Positions 42,639 through 51,229 of a stretch of DNA of 64,000 nt are shown here, one piece after another; position 1 is the stretch's first letter, and the number at the start of each line of letters is the position of its first letter. The stretch is from Lentisphaerae bacterium GWF2_50_93 (GTDB lineage Bacteria > Verrucomicrobiota > Lentisphaeria > Victivallales > GWF2-50-93), in assembly GCA_001804815.1 (NCBI GenBank), contig MHBI01000075.1, positions 59,412 to 123,411 on the forward strand, read 5' to 3'. The notes beneath the pieces are model-generated. The model saw only the letters and a program-made list of their open reading frames with translations. It had not been told where the DNA came from and made no database searches. The position numbers were made by a program, and so were the translations under genes.

Positions 42639-44474
42639 TTACCGTCCAATTCCTGACTTCATAAGTTGTTTCAACTCTTCAAGATGTTTATGGTAGATTG
42701 CGCGCGGGACGGTATTGTGCTTCTTGCAGAGGGAGGCGGCCATACCTACAATCTCGCCCATGGCCCCACATGTACGCATGACCCTCACAGTACCAAGAGC
42801 CTCGTGGGTAACACTTATATCACGCCCGGCCATGAAGAGGTTTTCAATGTTCCGGCTGTAAAGACAGCGGTAAGGTGCCCAGTATGGACGGGGATACTCC
42901 CCCATGTTCGCTGTAGATATGAACTCGTTTCCATCGAATCCCTTGCCGAACAACGGATTGGGCGTATGAACATCTATGCTCCAAGTGCATGGGAAACAAG
43001 CATCATTCCATTGCCGGGCACCGACAAGGTCTTCCTTGCTCAGTACGACATCACCAAGAAGTCGGCGTGATTCGCGCGATCCTGAAATAAATGACGCCCA
43101 TTCCAGCTTATGGTTCGGATATAGACTGTCCGTATTTTTCAAGGTGTCCCAGGCTCCGAACATGGCACGCAGGTTCCAGTCACGTATTTTCTCTCCATCG
43201 GCAATCGGATCCCAGTTAAAACCACTTTCCCAGAACCAGCGCCCGAGACTGTCAAGTCCCGGCTTCGACCACTGTCCAACACTCTGATTCCTTCCGGGAA
43301 AATCCTTGCCCTTGAGATTCAACGCCCAGGGACAACTCGGAAAAGGACTCGGGACACCGGCATCCCTGACGGACCACAGGTTGCTTGATCCCATATGTCC
43401 CTTTGAAGATATCTCATGGTCGGCACCGGCAAGAAATCCTATGGTTCCATCGCCGGTGCAATCGGCAAACCACTTTCCTGAAAAACGCATCCTGTCTCCA
43501 GTACGTGTATTCCGGGCCATCAGAGCCCTGATATGTCCCGACTCAACCTGCACCTCGTTTACCCGTCGGTTGAGAAACAACTTGATGTTTGATTCCGCTT
43601 CAACCAGAGAAATTCTCTTTTCATCTTCGTAGATTTCCGCTGTGCCAGGATTGCCCCTCTGCCTGGGCTCAAGCTCCCTCACAACGTCGCCGACTCGGGG
43701 ATAAGGAGACTTATTAACTTCACCACCCAGCCAGACGCGGATTTCCGAACTGTTGTTGCCGCCCAACACTGGACGGTCCTGTATCAATGCAACGGTCAAG
43801 CCCAGCCGTGCAGCGCTTAGCGCCGTGCATATTCCTGCAATGCCGCCGCCTGTCACAACTAAGTCGAAATCCCCCGCTTCCTCAGCTTGCTCCGCTTGTC
43901 CAAGCAGCCTCCTCCTGAACTCCGCCATTTCCCCACCTTTATTCGGAGGAAGCATTTTCTCGTCGGTCGTGAACAATATCGCATCGCACCGGCCATCAAA
44001 GCCCTTCAAATCATGCAACACAATTACAACTTGCTTCGAGTCAACAAACACCTTGCCTCCGTCCTGCCAATGCCATTCAGCGCTTTCACCGCCAAATTTC
44101 AGAGGAAGCTTTTTCCCGTTTATTATTAATTCAAACTCACCAGGTGTCCCGACAGCCTTGAAATTATCCGGTGTTTCAGGGGTCTTCCACGTTCCGACCC
44201 AATCCCTGGTCCGAACTAATATCCTGTATTCACCCGTTTCCGGAAAAGCAACCGTTGTTATTGCATCCTTGACCGGATTACCTAATCCATGAGCAATAAG
44301 AAATGGAGATCCCATGATGTCCATGAACTGTTGATCCACCCCCCAACCTCCAAGTTCCTGGAAACTCTCACCCTCGACAAGCACCGAGTCCGCACGCGCC
44401 AAATTGAAAATCATGAATACCGTAACCATCCATAAGATAATTTTACATTTCATAGAACTCCTCTTCATATACAA
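42639..44474 (-). CDS. Exported FAD-dependent oxidoreductase
   Basis: 611 residues. Signal peptide (KCKIILWMVTVFMIFNLARA), a roughly 160-residue beta-sandwich, then a FAD-dependent oxidoreductase (FDLVVTGGGIAGICTALSAA, LGGNNSSEIRVWLGGE, FADCTGDGTIGFLAGAD and MAGRDISVTHEALGTVRVM). This PF12831-like family is numerous in sugar-degrading PVC bacteria and is thought to act on carbohydrates in the periplasm. GAGGAG stands five bases ahead of the ATG. Lies upstream of the second cassette's end. Confidence 0.87.
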   Translation of the reverse strand: MYMKRSSMKCKIILWMVTVFMIFNLARADSVLVEGESFQELGGWGVDQQFMDIMGSPFLIAHGLGNPVKDAITTVAFPETGEYRILVRTRDWVGTWKTPETPDNFKAVGTPGEFELIINGKKLPLKFGGESAEWHWQDGGKVFVDSKQVVIVLHDLKGFDGRCDAILFTTDEKMLPPNKGGEMAEFRRRLLGQAEQAEEAGDFDLVVTGGGIAGICTALSAARLGLTVALIQDRPVLGGNNSSEIRVWLGGEVNKSPYPRVGDVVRELEPRQRGNPGTAEIYEDEKRISLVEAESNIKLFLNRRVNEVQVESGHIRALMARNTRTGDRMRFSGKWFADCTGDGTIGFLAGADHEISSKGHMGSSNLWSVRDAGVPSPFPSCPWALNLKGKDFPGRNQSVGQWSKPGLDSLGRWFWESGFNWDPIADGEKIRDWNLRAMFGAWDTLKNTDSLYPNHKLEWASFISGSRESRRLLGDVVLSKEDLVGARQWNDACFPCTWSIDVHTPNPLFGKGFDGNEFISTANMGEYPRPYWAPYRCLYSRNIENLFMAGRDISVTHEALGTVRVMRTCGAMGEIVGMAASLCKKHNTVPRAIYHKHLEELKQLMKSGIGR

Positions 44475-44492
44475 ATTCCAATCTATATATAT

Positions 44493-44648
44493 TTATTTTT
44501 TCGAAGACAGTTTCTGCGGATGGTCAAGCAGATACTTGAACTTTTTCTCGAGCTCGGAATATGTTTTTTTTGCCGAACCTGCGGATAAATTCAGCGTCTT
44601 ACGACCTGCCAGTTCAGGTTTGAATCCTATTTCCCGTTCAACTCGAGA
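44493..44648 (-). pseudogene. Start-less coding fragment behind GH5 copy 2
   Basis: An open frame of about 52 codons on the minus strand, preceded by TAA inside the GH5 3' end and lacking a start codon. The translated part contains KPELAGRKTLNL and SELEKKFKYLLDHPQK, which looks like a genuine protein tail. Cassette 1 has no equivalent. Possibly the end of a gene lost during the duplication. Confidence 0.25.
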
Positions 44649-45772
44649 TACTCTTTAACAACTTTTGTGCGCGCGCAATCATCAGGATTATCGAGTAGCT
44701 TTCCATTGACATCGTATGAATCATCGTGCTCGAGGCTCCAGATGGGGTTTTCACGAAAGGCATGCATGGTCCAGTCCCACCCATTCTCCTCGAAGACATC
44801 GATGCAATCCCTGAGATACTGATCAGCCTGGGGAGCCCATTTCGCGACACCGAACTCGCCGACGTAGATTTTAACATTGTGTTTCTTCTGGAACTCGATT
44901 GCCGGCTTAAGCTCTACCCTGATGCGGTCCTTGTCCCAGAGGCCTCCGCCATGGTCACCATAGACTCCAGGCCATTTTTGGTTGGTCTGAAGATAGGCCT
45001 TTGCAAGATCGGTGTTCCGAATATCCGAAATTCCCTGGTGCGTGTAGGCCTGCGGCTGGTAGAGATGTATAGAATAGATGATGCCCTCTCCTTTAAGCGG
45101 CTGGAAGGACTTGTACCCCCAGCACAGGCTTCCAGGCCCAACCTCCACGATAATCGGATGTGTCGGATCCACCTCCCTTATCGCATTGACGATCTGCTGA
45201 GACCATTCAGGCCACTTCTTAGGAAAGGAAGGGACGTCGCCCCAGTCAAGCGGTTCGTTGAATATGTCATAGTAGATCTCCTGCTTACGGTCTTTGCAGA
45301 ACGAGGCCATTTCCTTCCAGAATTCCAACATCGTCTTCAGATTCGTCTCATCGGTCCAGAAGTTGTATTTTTCCCCGTCCTTGGGCTTTGCCTTGTTTGT
45401 ATTTGGCACATCATGCAGGTCCAGAACGACAGCGATGTCCAACTGGGCGGCCTTGTCCAGCCATTCTGCAAGCTTCGGATGCTTGCCGCTTTTCGCTTCA
45501 TCCATGAAATTGAACGTATTATCATTTCCCCAGGTGACCATCATGAGCCTTACGATGTTGGCGTTCCAGTCCTTCTTAAGGTCTTCAAGGTTTTTCAGGC
45601 TCAGACCGCTGACCGTGAAACCTCGATGCCTTTTGGCGGCCTGTGCATCGCCGCCCGAAGACACAGTTTGTCCCGCATCAGCCTTTTCGGCATAAACATA
45701 TCCGCAAACCAGAAGAAGGCCGGCTGAGATTGCGGCGTGTGCTAAATTCAACAGCATGTATCTGTTCTTCAT
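44627..45772 (-). CDS. GH5-family glycoside hydrolase, exported (cassette 2)
   Basis: 381 residues, the second copy of the GH5 gene. Signal peptide (LNLAHAAISAGLLLVCGYVYA), short linker, then a catalytic barrel nearly identical to the copy at 34665-35918; acid/base E173 in IFNEP and nucleophile E306 in YVGEFGV are intact. The linker is 36 residues shorter. Both copies look active, so the pair may act on the same substrate at different places or under different control. Confidence 0.88.
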   Translation of the reverse strand: MKNRYMLLNLAHAAISAGLLLVCGYVYAEKADAGQTVSSGGDAQAAKRHRGFTVSGLSLKNLEDLKKDWNANIVRLMMVTWGNDNTFNFMDEAKSGKHPKLAEWLDKAAQLDIAVVLDLHDVPNTNKAKPKDGEKYNFWTDETNLKTMLEFWKEMASFCKDRKQEIYYDIFNEPLDWGDVPSFPKKWPEWSQQIVNAIREVDPTHPIIVEVGPGSLCWGYKSFQPLKGEGIIYSIHLYQPQAYTHQGISDIRNTDLAKAYLQTNQKWPGVYGDHGGGLWDKDRIRVELKPAIEFQKKHNVKIYVGEFGVAKWAPQADQYLRDCIDVFEENGWDWTMHAFRENPIWSLEHDDSYDVNGKLLDNPDDCARTKVVKEYLELNGK

Positions 45773-45814
45773 AGAGAATTCCCTGAGTAAAGTTTTACTG
45801 TTTGAAAGCCGGCT

Positions 45815-46315
45815 TCATTTGCTCTTTTCGACAGCCTCTATCTTAAGCTTCTCGATGCGAATAGCTCCGCCGAACTGGACGCCTATGATAAGGCGGTAGC
45901 CGGCATCACTGACCAGGGCGGTGAACTCCTTATGTCCTTTAGCTCCGGCGGCATCGCTCCAGAACTCCAGCCCTTTATCCTTTTTCGCGTCACCTCCTGT
46001 CCGGAGCAGATGGTAGAACTTCGTCTTCTCATCTTTGACATTTTTAATGACGTAGTCGTATGAAATCTTGTAGCTTTTGCCGACTTCAAACACGAGATTT
46101 GCGGGTACGCTGACGATGAACTCATGCCACTCAGTACTGTTTTTCGTGGTGTCGACTTCGACGCCTCCCGCGACCACAAAGGCGTCATTCTGTAGAATAA
46201 AGCGCTCATCACCATTGGTGAGCGGACCATCCAAGAGTGCAGCGGCATCCGTACTCAACGCCATTCCTGCGGCAACAGCGACCAAAATCGAGAGCAAAAC
46301 CATTTTTTTCTTCAT
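45815..46315 (-). CDS. Small secreted protein (cassette 2)
   Basis: 166 residues, closely similar to 35964-36464 and of equal length. Signal peptide MKKKMVLLSILVAVAAGMAL. Changes are scattered single substitutions (for example EADTTKDN versus EVDTTKNS, VSGEKAK versus VKDEKTK) with the reading frame fully kept, so the protein is under selection in both cassettes. Confidence 0.65.
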   Translation of the reverse strand: MKKKMVLLSILVAVAAGMALSTDAAALLDGPLTNGDERFILQNDAFVVAGGVEVDTTKNSTEWHEFIVSVPANLVFEVGKSYKISYDYVIKNVKDEKTKFYHLLRTGGDAKKDKGLEFWSDAAGAKGHKEFTALVSDAGYRLIIGVQFGGAIRIEKLKIEAVEKSK

Positions 46316-46368
46316 GACAATCCTCTTCTGTTTTTTTTATAAATAAATTCATTCCTAAGACCTACAGG

Positions 46369-47199
46369 TCACTGATGCCTATACTCAAATTCAGGTGCGG
46401 AAGGCAAGAACTGCGTCCCCCAATGATAAACAGTTTTTGAATTTCCGAAGTCCACCCAGCTGGCGCGTCCGTCAGCGAAGACTACATTGAATCCTTTCGG
46501 GTAGCAATAGAAATATGTCTTGAATGAAGGGTTGTCGGAATATGGCTGGTAGAATTTCCCTTTCCCGAATTTCGTATGATTCGCCCTCCAGCTGTCTAAA
46601 AAGGAGTAGACAAGATCCTGCATCATGACATCGTTGGAAGTCCAGCTGCTAACCGAGGTCGGCAGATAGAAACCACCCGACGACACCAGTGGGCGTCCGG
46701 GCCAATATTCATATTGGGAAGAACACCATGTTTTTGTATTTCCCGGATCGTCGATCCTCGCTGAACTCTCTACCGTTGGACACATCCAGATATTGAAGTC
46801 TATATAGGTTTTGAAAGATGTTCTGAGATCAAATGGAATACGATTCCCACCAATAGTATTCATGTATACATTGGAATAGTCCCCATCCACCTGCATATCT
46901 CCCAATGGCACATTATTGTTAAAATCCGAGGCATATGCAAGAATTCCAACTCCGCATTGCCTGTGATTTGCCATGCAGGCCGTCTGCTTGGCAGCAGTTT
47001 TGGCATTTGCCAGTGCAGGCAGGAGCATTGCCGCGAGGATTGCGATGATCGCAATAACCACGAGCAGTTCGATTAAAGTGAATCGAGCCACTCTCGCCGT
47101 CGCTCCCCGCAGGCGCTGGGTAGTTATGGCGGGCACAGCCACCAGCAGTTCGATTAGTGTAAATGGCATGTCACCTGTCAGACAAGGCACGGTTCTCAT
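46369..47199 (-). CDS. Pseudopilin-type protein with doubled leader motif (cassette 2)
   Basis: About 276 residues; the counterpart of 36510-37256. The N-terminus holds two copies of FTLIELLV: one in DMPFTLIELLVAVPAITT, then 17 residues (QRLRGATARVAR), then the functional FTLIELLVVIAIIAILAAML. Only the second is followed by a proper hydrophobic helix. The rest matches the paralog (VVFADGRASWVD for the H-x9-DG site, where His is replaced by Arg). It begins 106 bases after the third pseudopilin gene. Confidence 0.82.
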   Translation of the reverse strand: MRTVPCLTGDMPFTLIELLVAVPAITTQRLRGATARVARFTLIELLVVIAIIAILAAMLLPALANAKTAAKQTACMANHRQCGVGILAYASDFNNNVPLGDMQVDGDYSNVYMNTIGGNRIPFDLRTSFKTYIDFNIWMCPTVESSARIDDPGNTKTWCSSQYEYWPGRPLVSSGGFYLPTSVSSWTSNDVMMQDLVYSFLDSWRANHTKFGKGKFYQPYSDNPSFKTYFYCYPKGFNVVFADGRASWVDFGNSKTVYHWGTQFLPSAPEFEYRHQ

Positions 47200-47304
47200 G
47201 TGAACCACTCATTAATTAAGATGTTTTCTATCTTCTTTCTCATTTTCGTAATTTTGAGTTTATCCCCAATATTATTCATAGTGTTTCGATAACCGTCCAT
47301 CAAG

Positions 47305-48012
47305 TCAGCGCGTGATATCCCAATTGTCATCCGAAGACCAAGGAAGAAAAAGAATCTGCTGCCGGGATTCCACATGAAGGTCGCAGAACAATGCATTGGT
47401 ATAAGAACCGTGCCCCGGAATGAAGCCGACACCAAGATAGTCCAGGTAATAATGCTTGGTCCAATCGCTCCCCGTGCCGATGTACTTGTCATAACTATAG
47501 ATACTGAGAACAAATGGGTGGCAGTGCTGAAGTATGACTTGCGCAGGCTTACGGATCGCGCAGAATGGCTTCCCAAGTGGGCTAAGAGATGAGGGCGTGT
47601 TGCTGAAAGGGGAGGCGTTGACGAAATACGACCTTGGGAAACCTTGATACGTTAGCCACGGTCTAGATATCGTGTCAGTCGGACATTCCAGCGATTTCAA
47701 GGAAAGCGACTTGAGGTGGTTTACAAGCTGGAAATCCCAGCTTCCGCCTGACATCGTGCCCTCTGTCGGCCAGGTATCGCCATAGGGACTCTGGCTCGGA
47801 AAGTATATTGCCCCATAACTCACTTCATAGTCCATAGTAGCTATGCCTATCTGCTTGAGATTATTTATACAGACGGTGTTCTCCGCCATTTTCCTAGCCT
47901 TCTTCAAAGCAGGCAGCATAATTGCCAATAGGATTGCGATGATTGCAATAACCACGAGCAGTTCGATAAGCGTGAAGGGGATATCATCTTTCAGACGGTG
48001 CATGCTTTTCAT
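47305..48012 (-). CDS. Pseudopilin-type protein, second type (cassette 2)
   Basis: 235 residues. Leader FTLIELLVVIAIIAILLAIMLPALKKARK, then VCINNLKQIGIATMDYE and a late DG-like site (NALFCDLHVESRQ). Only distantly similar to the other two pseudopilins and not present in cassette 1. The ATG overlaps the stop of the truncated regulator by four bases, the same coupling seen at 37253-37256. Confidence 0.82.
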   Translation of the reverse strand: MKSMHRLKDDIPFTLIELLVVIAIIAILLAIMLPALKKARKMAENTVCINNLKQIGIATMDYEVSYGAIYFPSQSPYGDTWPTEGTMSGGSWDFQLVNHLKSLSLKSLECPTDTISRPWLTYQGFPRSYFVNASPFSNTPSSLSPLGKPFCAIRKPAQVILQHCHPFVLSIYSYDKYIGTGSDWTKHYYLDYLGVGFIPGHGSYTNALFCDLHVESRQQILFLPWSSDDNWDITR

Positions 48013-48326
48013 GTGAGTCCTTCCTTCTTCAAGGTAGCTGGAGACTTGGAATGAGGCAGAATGCCGGCGGCAAATGCCCGATATTCCTCCGCTGCGGAGG
48101 CTTTAAGTCGCATTTTACCGCTGTCCAGGCGGCGCTTGAGAATCTCGTTCAACTTGCCGGGGAGGGCTTCATCCTCCATGCAGTGCGGCTCAAGGCTTGT
48201 AAAAAGAGCATCGTATTTCTTTATCAGCTGCCTTTCAGGGGGAAGTTTTTGACCGGGGCGAAAATGCATTACGTTTATATTTGACAAGACATCTTCGTAT
48301 ATCTGCTGATAGACCTTATTAGCCAT
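48009..48326 (-). pseudogene. GntR regulator of cassette 2 with a 382-codon internal deletion
   Basis: 105 codons: residues 1-40 match 1-40 of the full regulator (to KKYDA), then residues 41-105 match 423-487 (from LFTSLEPHC). The break lies at YDA, which occurs at both ends of the missing part in the intact copy (38-40 and 420-422; TATGATGC and TACGATGC). Frame is preserved. The winged helix is cut in half, so the product should not bind DNA normally. It might survive as a leader ORF coupled to the pseudopilin gene. Confidence 0.85.
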
Positions 48327-48351
48327 AGCAATCACCTTTTATTTGCGACAC

Positions 48352-48404
48352 AGTATATCTCACACAATCACTTATGTCAATAGTGATTGTTTAAAAAACA
48401 ATCA
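48352..48404 (-). promoter_or_regulatory. Promoter and palindromic operators of cassette 2
   Basis: On the minus strand TTGACA (48380-48375), 17 bases, TATACT (48357-48352). The -35 box sits inside ACAATCACT-N9-AGTGATTGT (48364-48390, perfect 9-bp arms), and a second perfect palindrome TGATTGTTT-N3-AAACAATCA (48384-48404) overlaps it. GntR-type proteins bind such dyads; the regulator of cassette 1 is the natural candidate. Confidence 0.85.
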
Positions 48405-48503
48405 TTTTATCCTGACAATGTTGCCAGCTTGCGAATTTAGCAATTTCCCCTGTCCGCCAATCGCCACTTGAAGTAATCCCTCAGCCTCTCCTGCTTGCAT
48501 TAA

Positions 48504-48562
48504 CGGAACGCCGGCAACTTGCCGGCTCGGTTGAACAGATGCCACCAGGTTGGTGGCGTTCC
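48504..48562. repeat. Nested palindrome, GGAACGCC family
   Basis: Outer arms GGAACGCC and GGCGTTCC; inner hairpins GCCGGCAACTTGCCGGC and GCCACCAGGTTGGTGGC. A related hairpin is at 18782. 48405-48585 has no gene. Confidence 0.65.
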
Positions 48563-48585
48563 ATGAAGAAGTCCTGTGATTGACC

Positions 48586-48863
48586 TAGTGTCATGTATCG
48601 CAAATACGCCGAATAAAATTATGTCTATTTTTGATGCGGATTTGGCTTGGATGGAACAAGGCGATACTGAAGTATCGTCGGTTCCGACCAAGACGAAGGC
48701 CGCGCAAAAAGAGGCATAACCGTATTACGGCGTGGGTCTTTCGGCGTTCAGCCCATCCGCCTCCACACAACGATGCTTCAGCATCGCCTTAGCGGAGTCG
48801 TACAGACTGAACATCCAAAATCCCCCACGTTTTATTTCGGCCTATTTGCGATACATGACACTA
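48586..48863. mobile_element. TA-flanked 274-bp MITE (IS630/Tc1-mariner type)
   Basis: The element 48588-48861 has terminal inverted repeats of about 33 bases, the outer 21 identical (GTGTCATGTATCGCAAATA on each end), and TA dinucleotides directly outside at 48586-48587 and 48862-48863, the target duplication of IS630-type elements. No transposase is inside. A plus-strand ORF of 32 codons (48621-48719) follows the left end and is a likely residue of the parent IS or chance. Confidence 0.85.
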
Positions 48864-48963
48864 GGAAAGACTGAGGGATTACCACTTGGACTATTAGTCC
48901 TGTTAAAATTCATCCCCCGGCATTGAATTTCAAAATCCACGCGCTATGTATATATAAATTGCG

Positions 48964-48976
48964 GGTTATTTTAACC
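48964..48976. promoter_or_regulatory. Operator-like palindrome ahead of the GntR/LacI regulator
   Basis: GGTTATTTTAACC (5-bp arms, 3-base centre), 30 bases before the ATG, with TATATATAAA just upstream as a possible -10. Suggests autoregulation. Confidence 0.45.
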
Positions 48977-49005
48977 AACCTATACATAAAAGGCCCCAGG
49001 CACAT

Positions 49006-50100
49006 ATGAAGAAAGTGATGCTGCACCAGAAAATTCACGACCACATAATCGACTTAATTTCCGACCTCCGCCCCGGAAGCATGCTCCCGACTGAAAACGA
49101 GATCGCGAAGAAGTTCAAAGTCTCCAGACTCACCGTCCACAAGGTCATGGCCAACTTCCAGCGCGACGGCATAGTCTACAGGATAAAGGGAAAAGGGACA
49201 TTCCTGTCGCTCGCCAACAAGGAGATCCTTAAACTCGGCAAGAACCGGAGGAACGGAAAGATCATAATGGCGTATCCCGACTGGTTCTCCGAAGACATCT
49301 TCTTCAAGGTCTCAATCGCCGAACGCATCGCCAAGCAGCAGCACATGGAGCTCATGAACATAAAGCTCTCGCCCGACATGAACTACAAAATCTTCTCCGA
49401 GATCCTTGAAAAGAACAATGACATCAAGGGCATCATCCTGATTCCGCCCGGCGCCGACATCGACCAGAAGAAGCTGATGGAACTCGACTCGTTCAAGATC
49501 CCGACGGTCATACTCGTCCTTGCCGAGGACTATATAATGGCGGAGAATATCTATATCGTTGCGCAGAACTCCTTCGAGACCGGATACATGGGCATCAACT
49601 ATCTCTTCCAGCAGGGGCACACGAAATTCGGATACGTCGCCAACGAACCATGGAACTATAACAGCCGCCAGACGTATGCGGGGATGAAGAAGGCACTGCA
49701 GGCTAACAATCTCAAGCTCTGCAATCTTGTGAGGCCCGAGACCCTGTTGAAGCCCGGAGACGACTCGATGAAGGCCGGATACGACCTTACAAAGGAAGTC
49801 CTGTCATCCACGGATGACGTGACGGTGCTCATATATGATTCCCTGCCTGGCGCCCTATCCGGCATGCGCTATCTGAAGGAGAGAAAGATCGACATCCCAG
49901 GCAAGATCAGCGTATTGTCGAATGCCGAATACGGCAACTTCGAAACATACGCACATCCGAGCATCACATCCGTCACATCCGACAGGGAGGCCATTATCTC
50001 AAAGGCCTTCGAGATCATCGCGAACCCGAAAGATGTGAGCCAGCGGCAGTTCCTCATAAGCTCCAAGATCCATCAGCGTGAAAGCGTGAGGAATATTTAA
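49006..50100 (+). CDS. GntR-HTH / LacI-type sugar-responsive transcriptional regulator
   Basis: 364 residues. Winged helix at 1-70 (PGSMLPTENEIAKKFKVSRL, then HKVMANFQRDGIVYRIKGKG) joined to a periplasmic-binding-protein-like effector domain of the LacI/GalR type (GIILIPPGADID, TGYMGINYLFQQGHTKFGYV, VLIYDSLPGALSGMRYL). It senses a small ligand, usually a sugar. Convergent with the UroD-like gene (stop to stop 7 bases). May regulate the UroD/nucleoside hydrolase pair, or unlinked genes. Confidence 0.9.
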   Translation: MKKVMLHQKIHDHIIDLISDLRPGSMLPTENEIAKKFKVSRLTVHKVMANFQRDGIVYRIKGKGTFLSLANKEILKLGKNRRNGKIIMAYPDWFSEDIFFKVSIAERIAKQQHMELMNIKLSPDMNYKIFSEILEKNNDIKGIILIPPGADIDQKKLMELDSFKIPTVILVLAEDYIMAENIYIVAQNSFETGYMGINYLFQQGHTKFGYVANEPWNYNSRQTYAGMKKALQANNLKLCNLVRPETLLKPGDDSMKAGYDLTKEVLSSTDDVTVLIYDSLPGALSGMRYLKERKIDIPGKISVLSNAEYGNFETYAHPSITSVTSDREAIISKAFEIIANPKDVSQRQFLISSKIHQRESVRNI

Positions 50101-50107
50101 GGTAACC

Positions 50108-51229
50108 TCAAGCAAAAACTTCCTTGAATATCTCCACGTATTTCCCGAACTGGCCTATCGAGCAGTCCGGCGGAATGCGATGATCCGGCATCGGGATGAA
50201 CCCGCCTTCAGCGACAATATCCTTCAAAGGCTCGAGTTCCGCGAGGATCGCTTTTTCGCCATTGGGGATTACATGCTTGTCGACACCGCCCATCATGCGC
50301 ATCCGCTTACCGTATTTTTTCCTGAATGCCACAGGACTCGCCTTCCACGTCCCGACCTCGATCGGGAAGATGATGTCGAATCCGCTCTCGAGCCAGAGAG
50401 GCAGGAGATCATCGATCTTGCCATCGGAATCTATCAGGACATGTTTCACGCCCATCTTGTGATAGAATTCTATCATCCTGCGGTATCGCTTGTCGAAATA
50501 GGTCTTGTAGAGATCGGGCGAAAGCAGAGGACCAGTGTTGAAGCAGCAGTCCTCGAAGATGTATGCAAAATCAAAAGACACCTTCTCGAGAAGTGGCTTG
50601 TTCAGCTCCATGTAATATTCCGTCTGGAACTCTATCATCTCCTCATACAACGCCGCATCATCGAACGGAAGATAGGAAATATTTTCAACTCCAAGCGCGT
50701 CGCGGAGCCGGCCGAACAGGCTTCCGCCGAAGAAACAGGTCATGTGCTCGCGCGAATTCAAAGTCTTTATCCGTTCCTCCCAGCCGGTACGCCACCGGGT
50801 CTTGTCGGATGGATCAAGCGACTTCTTGTAGACTTCCCATGACTCGCGCGTCGGTTCAAGATCATTCTGTATCGTATGAGAGATCGAACTGCCGCATTTG
50901 CTCACCTGTACGATACCACCGAAAGGAGTGCGTATCGTCCTAGTCTCGGCATCTTCCTCTATCGTCTCGGTTTTCCCATTTGGACGCGGCCACGGCTCCA
51001 GCAGACCCTGGTTGTTCCAGATGTTGCCTTTGCAATCCGGCGACATCTCCCAGTCGGTGTCCATCTCCGGAATCTGCGGGCCTGCCGAATCCCCACTCAT
51101 CATCACTGCATCCAGCCCCTCATCCTTCCAGCGCACCTTCGTCTCCGGCCAGGTCCCAAAATAAAGGACAGGCGTGCGGTCCGGTTTTCCATAACCCATG
51201 ACCTCTGCAAAACGCTGACGACCGTTCAT
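50108..51229 (-). CDS. Uroporphyrinogen decarboxylase (URO-D) / MtaA-like family protein
   Basis: 373 residues. Recognisable URO-D fold: N-terminal NGRQRFAEVMGYGKPDRTPV, then FAYIFEDCCFNTGPLLSPDL, KHVLIDSDGKIDDLLPLWLE and the terminal MMGGVDKHVIPNGEKAI. These PVC paralogs are not haem enzymes; related proteins are corrinoid-linked methyltransferases, and the substrate here is unknown. Its ATG overlaps the nucleoside hydrolase stop by four bases. Confidence 0.85.
   Translation of the reverse strand: MNGRQRFAEVMGYGKPDRTPVLYFGTWPETKVRWKDEGLDAVMMSGDSAGPQIPEMDTDWEMSPDCKGNIWNNQGLLEPWPRPNGKTETIEEDAETRTIRTPFGGIVQVSKCGSSISHTIQNDLEPTRESWEVYKKSLDPSDKTRWRTGWEERIKTLNSREHMTCFFGGSLFGRLRDALGVENISYLPFDDAALYEEMIEFQTEYYMELNKPLLEKVSFDFAYIFEDCCFNTGPLLSPDLYKTYFDKRYRRMIEFYHKMGVKHVLIDSDGKIDDLLPLWLESGFDIIFPIEVGTWKASPVAFRKKYGKRMRMMGGVDKHVIPNGEKAILAELEPLKDIVAEGGFIPMPDHRIPPDCSIGQFGKYVEIFKEVFA

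Noticed and set aside
48621..48719. 32-codon ORF inside the MITE
   Set aside because: No ribosome-binding site and no known match; reported only as part of the element.
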